Positions 43,114 to 50,835 of a stretch of DNA of 64,000 nt are shown here, piece after piece. Where the stretch lies: NCBI GenBank assembly GCA_963650385.1, contig CAVJLL010000007.1:1-64000 (forward strand). The letters are read 5' to 3'. Origin of the DNA: CAG-791 sp963650385 (GTDB lineage Bacteria > Bacillota > Clostridia > Lachnospirales > Lachnospiraceae). The notes under the pieces were generated by a model. The model was given only the letters and a program-made list of their open reading frames with translations. It did no database searches and was not told the origin of the DNA. The position numbers were made by a program, and so were the translations under genes. Numbering within the stretch: position 1 is the stretch's first letter; each line of letters starts with the position of its first letter.

Positions 43114-44091
43114 TCAGTAAAATTCGTGGCAATACACAACGTGTCCCTCCCGAAGGATTCGTTTCGGTGCCGGCTCCTGCCGGCATATCTCCTGCGCCTT
43201 CTCGCACCGGTCTGCAAACGGGCAGGGTGCATGGTACATCTCCACCGCCGGAACTCTCCCCGGAATGGCCCGAAGCATCTCTCCCTTGGCATCCATGTGC
43301 GGAATGGACTGCATCAGGCCCCTGGTATATTCGTGCGCCGGATGCTGCAGAATTTCGTCCACAGGTCCCTCTTCGACAATTTTCCCTGCATACATCACCA
43401 GCACCCGGTCGCAAAGCTGCCGGACCACCGCCAGATCATGCGAGATAAAGACGACCGTCATCCCGTATTTGCGGTTTATGTGCTTAATCAGCCGCAGAAC
43501 CTTTGCCTGTACGGTTACGTCCAGAGCTGTCGTGGGCTCATCCGCGATCATGAGCTTTGGCCGGCAGATAATGGCCATCGCGATGCAGATCCGCTGCCGC
43601 ATGCCGCCGGAAATCTGATGCGGATAGCAAAGATAATGCCGTTCCGTTTCCGGCAGTCCCACCTCCTCCATTACCTGAAGGACACGGCTTCGCCGCTCCT
43701 GTGCCGTAAGCTCGGGGTGATGGATGCGAAGGACCTCCTCGATCTGCGTCCCGACTCTTAAAAGCGGATTCAGGCTTGTGAGCGGCTCCTGGTAGATCAT
43801 GGACAGCTCATTCCCGTTTAATTTCCTGCGCTCCCGGCTCTCCATATCCAGAAGCTCAGTATCCTCGTAACGGATACTCCCTCCGGATGCGGAAAACGAT
43901 TCCGGCAAAAGTCCCATCACTGCGAGATTGGTTATGGTCTTCCCGCAGCCGGACTCGCCTACAATGCCCAGGATCTCGCCTCTTTTCACCTCATAGGATA
44001 TGTCATCCACCGCTTTATAGGTGTTCTGCCCTTCCCTTGTCACCAGTGTCAGATTCTGTACACTTAAAATTGCATCCGCTGCAGCCTTCAT
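43114..44091 (-). CDS. oppD: oligopeptide ABC transporter ATP-binding protein OppD
   Basis: A 325-residue ABC ATPase. Walker A is GESGCGKTI, the signature ISGGMRQRI, Walker B LMIADEPTTALDV, and the C-terminal region with PCPFADRCEKAQEIC is typical of OppD/DppD. Its ATG (44091) overlaps the oppC stop as ATGA. Together with OppF it drives peptide or nickel-type uptake. Confidence 0.94.
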   Translation of the reverse strand: MKAAADAILSVQNLTLVTREGQNTYKAVDDISYEVKRGEILGIVGESGCGKTITNLAVMGLLPESFSASGGSIRYEDTELLDMESRERRKLNGNELSMIYQEPLTSLNPLLRVGTQIEEVLRIHHPELTAQERRSRVLQVMEEVGLPETERHYLCYPHQISGGMRQRICIAMAIICRPKLMIADEPTTALDVTVQAKVLRLIKHINRKYGMTVVFISHDLAVVRQLCDRVLVMYAGKIVEEGPVDEILQHPAHEYTRGLMQSIPHMDAKGEMLRAIPGRVPAVEMYHAPCPFADRCEKAQEICRQEPAPKRILREGHVVYCHEFY

Positions 44092-44888
44092 GCCAGATAC
44101 CTCTTTTTCAGTCCTGCCCCGATGCAGTTGAAGGCGGCAATGGTGAGAACAATCAGAAAACCGGGTGCCAATGCGCACCACGGTGCCTGAAAGAGAATGC
44201 TCTGTGCCTCATAGAGCATCCGTCCCCAGCTCGGTGTCGGCGGCTGGATGCCCAGGCCGAGATAGCTCATGCTGGACTCCGCAAGAATCGCATTGGATAG
44301 TCCGATGATCACCGTCGACGACAGGATCGGAATCACATTCGGAAAAATATGAACCAGCAGGAGCCGCAGATCCGAATCCCCGAAAACCCGGCAACACTTT
44401 ACGAATTCCGCATTCTTGTACTGCAGCGTTCCCGCCCGGACAATCCGCGTGAAGCTCGGTATGAACATGACGCACAGCGCCGCTACAATCGTGTAATTGC
44501 CGTAGCTCATGATGGTAACAAAAACAAGGGCGATCAATATGCCGGGAAAGGAGCTGATGGCATCCATCACGCGCATGATCACAGTATCTGCCGCACCTCC
44601 GACGTAGCCGGACAAAAGTCCCAGCACGGTACTGATAACCGTGCAGGAGGCAACGGTGCAGACCGCCACCAGCAGCGTAAAGCGTCCGCCCACAACGGCA
44701 CGGGAGAATACATCCCGTCCCATGTTGTCCGTTCCCATCAGATGCTGCCAGGAGGGTGCGGCGAGCTTTGCTGTTTTGTCCATCTCATTGATTCCGTAGG
44801 GCGTCCAGAAAAACGACATCACCGCCAGGATCACAATAATACCGGCCAGGATCAGTCCCGTTCTGAGCTCCCATTTTCCGTTTTTCAT
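44088..44888 (-). CDS. oppC: oligopeptide ABC transporter permease OppC
   Basis: A 266-residue permease with six membrane helices. An N-terminal helix is followed by the segment HLMGTDNMGRDVFSR characteristic of OppC/DppC, and the EAA loop is around AGTLQYKNAEFVKCCRVFG. GGGGAGGG precedes the ATG. It is 111 bp from oppB, in which a 30-codon reading frame ends on the oppC start. Confidence 0.94.
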   Translation of the reverse strand: MKNGKWELRTGLILAGIIVILAVMSFFWTPYGINEMDKTAKLAAPSWQHLMGTDNMGRDVFSRAVVGGRFTLLVAVCTVASCTVISTVLGLLSGYVGGAADTVIMRVMDAISSFPGILIALVFVTIMSYGNYTIVAALCVMFIPSFTRIVRAGTLQYKNAEFVKCCRVFGDSDLRLLLVHIFPNVIPILSSTVIIGLSNAILAESSMSYLGLGIQPPTPSWGRMLYEAQSILFQAPWCALAPGFLIVLTIAAFNCIGAGLKKRYLA

Positions 44889-44999
44889 AAGTTCCCTCCC
44901 CGGTCTGCGCTTTGTGCAGTGCCCGGCGATGCATTCTGACGTCCGGCCGACTCACCTTCGCCGGATCTGCGCTGCATAGCAGCAAGTCCCCTGCAGTCC

Positions 45000-45941
45000 T
45001 TACGACAGCCGGATTCTCGGGTCTGCCGCCTGCACCAGCATATCCACGGCAAAGTTGGTGATGACAATAATCGCCGCAATGTATATCACCAACGTCTGTG
45101 TAAGCGGAAAATCCCTTCCTGTCACAGAGGAAATCAGAAGTCTTCCCAGCCCCGGGACAGAGAACACCTGCTCCACAATGATGCTCCCGGAAAAGACATT
45201 CGCCACCATCATACCCAGGAGCGGAAGGATGGCAACAATCGCATTCCGAAGAATATGACGGTAGAAGATTCTAGCCTCTCCTGCGCCCTTTCCCCTGGCG
45301 GTCCGCACATAATCCTTCCCGAGCTCTTCCCGCACAGCCGTTTCCACATATCTTGCCAGAATGGCTGTCTGCGGAATCGCAATCGCCAGTGCCGGGAAAA
45401 TCATGTACTGCAGAAACCCCGGCAGGCTCTGTTCATAGCTAACGTAGGCCCCCGGGGTAAACAGATGCAGCACCAGTCCGAAAATCCACATGAGCAGTAC
45501 GCTCAGGAAAAATTCCGGAAAGGACAACCCCAGTATATTCAGGGCTGTCAGTCCTGCCTGCGCCGCCGGATGTTTCCTTCCGGCCATGAAAATGCCGAGC
45601 GGGATGGCGGTCACCACGGTCAGGACAATTGCCATCGCGCCCAGCAGCAGCGTCACCTGCATGTGTCCGCGCATCAGCTCCTTCACCGGCATGGAATAGC
45701 GGATGGACGTGCCGAAGTCTCCGTGCAGCAGTCCCTTTATCCAGTTTGTATACTGCTGCCAGAGCGGAAGATTGGTTCCCAGCTGGGTCCGCAGTGCGTC
45801 CAGCTTCTCCTCGGAAGCGGTTGTTCCGAGAATCAGCTGGGCGGGATCACCGGGAATGATGTGAAATGCGCCAAACGACAGAAGCGAGATCAGTACAAGG
45901 GTAAGAAGTAAAATGAAAATCTTTTTAATAACGTACCGCAT
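45000..45941 (-). CDS. oppB: oligopeptide ABC transporter permease OppB
   Basis: A 313-residue permease with six membrane helices. MRYVIKKIFILLLTLVLISL (the first helix) and the HIIPGDPAQLILG segment are typical of OppB/DppB/NikB, and the EAA-loop sequence VRTARGKGAGEARIFYRHIL contacts the ATPases. It follows oppA by 35 bp. Substrate class (peptide, nickel or others) is not resolved by sequence. Confidence 0.94.
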   Translation of the reverse strand: MRYVIKKIFILLLTLVLISLLSFGAFHIIPGDPAQLILGTTASEEKLDALRTQLGTNLPLWQQYTNWIKGLLHGDFGTSIRYSMPVKELMRGHMQVTLLLGAMAIVLTVVTAIPLGIFMAGRKHPAAQAGLTALNILGLSFPEFFLSVLLMWIFGLVLHLFTPGAYVSYEQSLPGFLQYMIFPALAIAIPQTAILARYVETAVREELGKDYVRTARGKGAGEARIFYRHILRNAIVAILPLLGMMVANVFSGSIIVEQVFSVPGLGRLLISSVTGRDFPLTQTLVIYIAAIIVITNFAVDMLVQAADPRIRLS

Positions 45942-45976
45942 AATTCAGGAATCCCCTTATCTGCCGTGCCTGCTGC

Positions 45977-47560
45977 CTATTCCTGCACCTGATAAATGGC
46001 CGAGAAATCAACGGCATACAGCGGATAGCTCTGGAATCCGTCGAATTTCTTGTTGTATACCATGATGTTCGCCACATCCTGAATATAAGCACTGGCAGCA
46101 TCCGCTGTCAGCTCCTGCTGGCAGGCCTTGAATTCCTGCTGCCGCACGCTCTCATCCACCGCTGCGGCCGCCGCGGCATAATGCTCATCAAAGGTCTCTG
46201 AGCTGTAGTTTACAAAATTGTTCGAGGCATCCGAGCGATATCTTGATAAGAAGGCCGTCGGAGACGCGATGGAGCCATCCACAGAGACGATGGTTGCTTC
46301 ATAATCGCGGTTTGTATAGGTGTTCTCCAACCAGGTTGCCCAGTCCACCTGATTGATGTTCATGGTAACGCCGATCTCGGCCAGCTGATTGACCAGAACC
46401 TGTGCCGATTCCACGTGTACCTTATACACCGACGGAACCGTCACCGTGAAGGAGAATCCGTCCGGATAGCCGGCCTCTGCCAGAAGCTCTTTTGCTTTCT
46501 CTGTGTCATACGCATAGGCATCCGTCAGCGAATCATCATAGTATGCGGACAATCCCGGAATCATTGCCGTGCCGATCACCGTGCCGTAGCCATAGTCTAC
46601 TGTGTCAATGATGTCCTGCGGGTCCACTGCATAGCAGACTGCCTGGCGGACCAGCACGTCATCAAACGGCTCTGCCGCATTGTTCAGGTAAAGTGCCTGC
46701 ACGGCGTTGGAGTTGCCCACATGGATGTTCGCCTCCGAATCGCTCAATTGCTGCGTCACTGAGGCATCCCCCATGTATCCGTCAATTGCTCCGGACTGGA
46801 AGTTAATCAGCTCCTGCGAGGAATCCGCAAGGAAGCGCACCGTCACCTGATCCAGGTGAGGCTTTGTCCCCCAATAATCCGCAAATGCCGTCAATGTCAC
46901 GTGATCCTGTACCGCGTATTCTGTAAAGGAAAACGGTCCCGTTCCAATCGGTGCCGTCGCCAGCTCTCCGTTGCTGTCCGAGTCCTTCGGAACAATGGCC
47001 TGGGAGGCCTGCGCCAGGAAGTCCGTATTCCCCTGCTTTAGATGGATCACAATGGTCTTGTCATCAGTGGCTTCAAAGGACTCGATGTTGTCATAGCCGT
47101 TAATCTTGCTGTCAATGGCCAGCTGAATGGAGTACAGCACATCCTCCGCGGTCACCGTCTCTCCGTTGTGGAACTTCACGCCGTCGCGCAGCGTAAAGGT
47201 ATAGGTTGCCGCGTCATCGCTGATGCTGTAATCCGATGCAACCGCCCCAGCGAAGGTACCGTCCGGCTGAACCTTTACCAGACCCTCGTAGATGTTGAAG
47301 TAAATACTCTTCGCATCGGCTGTGACCGTAGTAAACGGGTCAAAATTATCAATTTCCGTTGCGAGGCCGAACACGAAGCTGCCGCCGTCTGCAGGTTCAC
47401 TTTCCTGCGCGGCTTCTGCAGAGGACGGTGTGTCGGATGCTGCCGAAGAAGCTGAGGAGACTGCAGACGAAGTGTCTGCGTTTGACGCGCTCTGCGCGCA
47501 CGCTGATAAAACCAGCGCCGATGCAAGAGCACAGGTGACGAGTAATGATTTCTTTTTCAT
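45977..47560 (-). CDS. oppA: oligopeptide ABC transporter substrate-binding lipoprotein OppA/DppA type
   Basis: A 527-residue family-5 solute-binding lipoprotein. The signal peptide ends with lipobox Cys21 (LSAC), then a Ser/Ala/Glu linker (22-60), then the binding domain with FTLRDGVKFHNGETVTAEDV and VRQAVCYAVDPQDI, the usual family signatures. GGAAGGAA lies before the ATG at 47560. First gene of oppABCDF; a promoter at 47613-47641 fits. Confidence 0.94.
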   Translation of the reverse strand: MKKKSLLVTCALASALVLSACAQSASNADTSSAVSSASSAASDTPSSAEAAQESEPADGGSFVFGLATEIDNFDPFTTVTADAKSIYFNIYEGLVKVQPDGTFAGAVASDYSISDDAATYTFTLRDGVKFHNGETVTAEDVLYSIQLAIDSKINGYDNIESFEATDDKTIVIHLKQGNTDFLAQASQAIVPKDSDSNGELATAPIGTGPFSFTEYAVQDHVTLTAFADYWGTKPHLDQVTVRFLADSSQELINFQSGAIDGYMGDASVTQQLSDSEANIHVGNSNAVQALYLNNAAEPFDDVLVRQAVCYAVDPQDIIDTVDYGYGTVIGTAMIPGLSAYYDDSLTDAYAYDTEKAKELLAEAGYPDGFSFTVTVPSVYKVHVESAQVLVNQLAEIGVTMNINQVDWATWLENTYTNRDYEATIVSVDGSIASPTAFLSRYRSDASNNFVNYSSETFDEHYAAAAAAVDESVRQQEFKACQQELTADAASAYIQDVANIMVYNKKFDGFQSYPLYAVDFSAIYQVQE

Positions 47561-47612
47561 AAGATTTCCTTCCTGCTGCTGTTCCGCTTTCCCGCGGATA
47601 TAGCGCAGGCAC

Positions 47613-47641
47613 AGTATGGCACGCAGGAAGGAAATGTGCAA
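47613..47641 (-). promoter_or_regulatory. promoter of the opp operon
   Basis: TTGCAC (47636-47641) and CATACT (47613-47618) on the minus strand are separated by 17 bp, about 50 bp before the oppA start. Confidence 0.5.
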
Positions 47642-47693
47642 GTGCTGCTAGCCAAGCGACGGGTCCTGGCGGAGTTGTCCGGCCAATATAACG

Positions 47694-49844
47694 TCACCCC
47701 CGCGTTGTGAGGCTAACCTTCACTTCAAAGCTCGCGCCGTCGCCGGCCTTGCTGCGAACCTGAATGGAGCCGCCCATCGTCGCCATGATTCTCCGGGCGA
47801 TGGAGAGCTCGCTTTCCGGCTGATCAAACAGAACCGGGAGCTTGTCCTCCGCAATGCCCTGCCCGTTGTCCGTAATGCGGAAATGGTAATAAGCGCTTCC
47901 CCGGACGGGCGGCTGCGACGAAGCCTGCAGCGTAATCGTGCCGCCTCTTGCCGTATTCTCGATGGCATTCTCCAGGATGCACAGGAACGCCAGCTCCAGG
48001 CCCTCCTTGCCTCCGCTGACCTGGTCCGGCATTCCCTCCGTCATCTCCACCGAGAACGCAATGCCCTTCTGCCGGCACTGCGGCCAGATCACCAGCCGCA
48101 CAAGGTCCAGGCAGGACCGAAGTGAAAAGTCCTCCTCCGAAAGAGGAATCCGTTCGCCAGGATTGAGTCTGGAGATTGCTGCCAGGTCGCGCATATATCC
48201 CGGCATTGCGCCGGCCGCCTCGGATATTTTCTCGATCTGCCGGCGGAGCTGATCCGGCCGCTTTTCCTCCTTTGCGGCGCGCGCGGCGCTCTGAATGCTG
48301 CCCATCTGTCCCTGCAGAAGGCTCTGCATCCGCCGGATGGATTTATCCTTTTCCTTGCTGAGGATCCGCTGCTCACTCTCCTTATGGGAAAGCTCTGTTT
48401 CCTGGCGCGAGAGCTCCCGCTGCAGCCGCAGAACGGTGCCCTCCAGCTCTTTTTTCTGCTCCTTTTCACTCTGAAGAAGTGCGTCCTTTTCTTTCGTCAG
48501 CGCATTCTTCTCCTCATCGGCCTTCTGCGAAGCCGCCTGCAGCTCGTCTTCCTTTTCCCGTGTCAGCTTCTGTTCCTGGAGCTCTGCTTCCTCCTGGGCC
48601 TTCTTCCGGGATGCATTCAGCTCCCATTGGAGCTTCAGAATCCGGTCCTGATAATCCCGGTTGGAATCCTCCTTCTCCTTCTGAACCTCCTCCAGCTGTT
48701 TTTCCAGTGCAGTAAGTTTCTCCTGCAGCTCCTCTGCCGTCTTCTGCGCGTCTTCCTTTTCTCGGATCAGCAGCTCTTTGGCCGCAGCGTGCTTTTTCTT
48801 CTCTTCCTTCCAGCTGTCCGTAAACTGCCGGCTCACCTGGCGCCGTGCCGCCTCTACCGCCTTTTTCTGCTCCTTGGCCGCCTGCTCGAGTTTGGCCTGA
48901 ATCAGCTTCATCGCTGCATCCGATTCTTCCTGCGCAATCCTCTTGGTTTCCTCAATTTCCTCGGCCGCCTTTTGCTGAATCTCCTCGATGCGGGGCAGAT
49001 CCTTCTCCTGACGAAGGCGCTCCAGCTCCTTCTCCAGCTCCTTCCGGTCCTTTGCATCCTTGCGCTTTTCGCGGCGCCGTTCATGCTCCAGATCACTGAT
49101 TTCATCGAACAGAAGGTACAGCACCGTGCGTCCGCCTTCCTTGAACGCGGATGCAATGGTCATATGGCAGGGGTATTTGTTTTTTTCATCCGAATGACGC
49201 ATCGTCACCTGGAGAGAAAGCGGCTTCGGGTGCTTCAATGCCGCCATTTCTCCCACAAGAGTCAGCGCTCTTTTCTGGTCCTCCTCGGGCATCATGAAGA
49301 AGACGTTCTGGTCCATTCTCTCGTAGCAGACCGCCTCGTCCTGCCCCAGCTGCCGGAAGAACCACCCGCTGACGTACAGGACGCGGATGTCATTTCCCAG
49401 CACCGACAGCGTCATGATGCCGCCGGGAAGTGAATCCGCAAAGGTGCGGATCTGCTCCACATCCGTCCGGATGTATTTGCGGGACATTCCCACATAGACG
49501 ATGGAAAAGCCCTCTCCCTCCCGCCGAAGAGCCAGTGTCACGCGGAGATTGACGCTGGATTCCTCGTGCTTGGGGATCAGGTTCACATCAAATACGGTCA
49601 CCGTGACCGAGTCCAGACCCGGAGCAGAATGAATGGCCGCCACATCCACGGTATACGCCTTGGGATCCTCCTGCAGAGACTCCCGTAAGAATTCGCGGAT
49701 GGAACGGACGTTTTTCAGATGCCGGATCTCATTGGGCGTGATCCAGATGATATCATCCGACAAAAAGGAACATACGGCGTCTGCGTCCTTCTTTGTAAAA
49801 TACTGTGTCAGGAAATCCTTCCCGAAATCAAATGCACTCTGCAT
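47694..49844 (-). CDS. soluble histidine-kinase-like protein: SnoaL-like, PAS-like, long coiled coil, HATPase_c
   Basis: A 716-residue protein without membrane segments or signal peptide. Residues about 1-125 resemble a SnoaL/NTF2-like domain (MQSAFDFGKDFLTQYFTKKD and later VTLALRREGEGFSIVYVGM); 130-250 look PAS-like (GGIMTLSVLGNDIRVLYVSG). A very long charged coiled coil (about 250-530) follows. The C-terminus has a GHKL ATPase: N box ENAIENT, G1 box ITDNGQGIAED and a Gly-rich G2 region MATMGGSIQVRSKAGDGASF. The dimerisation region (about 535-590, ending DLAAISRLNPGE) aligns with HisKA but has no phospho-acceptor His. No response regulator is adjacent. Start ATG 49844 with AGGG 8 nt upstream. 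It follows the lipid kinase gene by 33 bp. Confidence 0.75.
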   Translation of the reverse strand: MQSAFDFGKDFLTQYFTKKDADAVCSFLSDDIIWITPNEIRHLKNVRSIREFLRESLQEDPKAYTVDVAAIHSAPGLDSVTVTVFDVNLIPKHEESSVNLRVTLALRREGEGFSIVYVGMSRKYIRTDVEQIRTFADSLPGGIMTLSVLGNDIRVLYVSGWFFRQLGQDEAVCYERMDQNVFFMMPEEDQKRALTLVGEMAALKHPKPLSLQVTMRHSDEKNKYPCHMTIASAFKEGGRTVLYLLFDEISDLEHERRREKRKDAKDRKELEKELERLRQEKDLPRIEEIQQKAAEEIEETKRIAQEESDAAMKLIQAKLEQAAKEQKKAVEAARRQVSRQFTDSWKEEKKKHAAAKELLIREKEDAQKTAEELQEKLTALEKQLEEVQKEKEDSNRDYQDRILKLQWELNASRKKAQEEAELQEQKLTREKEDELQAASQKADEEKNALTKEKDALLQSEKEQKKELEGTVLRLQRELSRQETELSHKESEQRILSKEKDKSIRRMQSLLQGQMGSIQSAARAAKEEKRPDQLRRQIEKISEAAGAMPGYMRDLAAISRLNPGERIPLSEEDFSLRSCLDLVRLVIWPQCRQKGIAFSVEMTEGMPDQVSGGKEGLELAFLCILENAIENTARGGTITLQASSQPPVRGSAYYHFRITDNGQGIAEDKLPVLFDQPESELSIARRIMATMGGSIQVRSKAGDGASFEVKVSLTTRG

Positions 49845-49877
49845 AGTCAAACCCTGCGTGTAATTACATGATGACAA

Positions 49878-50828
49878 CTATTCCAAAAGGTGAAGCTTCT
49901 CCTCCAGGCACCGAAGATAAACATGATCGGCTTTCCTCGTCACTTCTCCGTCCGTATGCACCCACATCGGCTCCTCTGTCCGGATTTCGATCCGGGCACC
50001 GCGCAGCTCGTGGATGTAGGGCAGATCAAAATGCCGTCCCAGGGGGACCAGCGGAAACGCGCGGTAAAAGGCGCGGTTGTGTACCGGATCTGCCGTGCAC
50101 AGATTCAGAATCCCGTCATCCGGATCTGCCTCCGGCGTGAAGCGAAAGCCCCCGCCCTCATATTGATGATTCATACCTGCCAGGAGCAAAAGGCGTTCGT
50201 AGCATACGGTCTGCCTGCCCTCCGGTCCTTCGAGAATCAGCTCTGCCCGACCGCATCTCTGCCTGCGGATCACCGTAAAGGCAGCCATGATATAAATCAG
50301 CTTTCCCAGTCCGATGCGGTTCAGTACCGTTTTGAAGGAAGACCTTGCCGCCCGCTCGCAGATGCCGGCATCAAAGCCGATGCCGCAGCTCACGGCAAAC
50401 CGTCGGACCTCTCCGGTGTCCGCATACCTCAGCTCTCCGATGTCGCAGGTGCGCCGCACCTTCCCCTCCAGTATTCCGGCCGTGATGTCTTCGATTCTCC
50501 CCGGGAGCTCCATATCGCGCACCAGATCATTGCCGGATCCCGCCGGAATATGAGCAAAAAGAACATTGCCCGGATGCTGCAGCCCGTTTACCGCTTCATT
50601 GACAGAACCGTCGCCGCCCACCGTAACGATGCAGCACGGCCCGTCCTCCCCTTCCGGTCCGCCTGCCTGCTCCAATTCCCGGCATATGGCAGCGATGCCC
50701 TTCTCCCGTGTAGAATAGTGTACCTCATACGGCTTTCCGCTTGCCGCAAAGATTTTCTCCGCACGATGCCAGAGCTTTCCGGTTCTTCCGGAGGCTCCGC
50801 CCGGATTAACAATCACATGAAACTTCAT
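49878..50828 (-). CDS. diacylglycerol kinase family lipid kinase (YegS/DagK type)
   Basis: A 316-residue soluble lipid kinase. GGDGSVNEAVNG (71-82) is the nucleotide-binding motif and PAGSGND (95-101) the second catalytic motif; the C-terminal beta-rich half ends in a substrate domain with the Asp in PDDGILNLC. Members phosphorylate diacylglycerol, undecaprenol or related lipids. GAGG is 5 nt before the ATG at 50828, which lies 7 bp after the glycosidase stop, so the two are probably translated together. An N-terminal extension in the reading frame is not conserved. Confidence 0.9.
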   Translation of the reverse strand: MKFHVIVNPGGASGRTGKLWHRAEKIFAASGKPYEVHYSTREKGIAAICRELEQAGGPEGEDGPCCIVTVGGDGSVNEAVNGLQHPGNVLFAHIPAGSGNDLVRDMELPGRIEDITAGILEGKVRRTCDIGELRYADTGEVRRFAVSCGIGFDAGICERAARSSFKTVLNRIGLGKLIYIMAAFTVIRRQRCGRAELILEGPEGRQTVCYERLLLLAGMNHQYEGGGFRFTPEADPDDGILNLCTADPVHNRAFYRAFPLVPLGRHFDLPYIHELRGARIEIRTEEPMWVHTDGEVTRKADHVYLRCLEEKLHLLE

Positions 50829-50835
50829 TTTCGCC

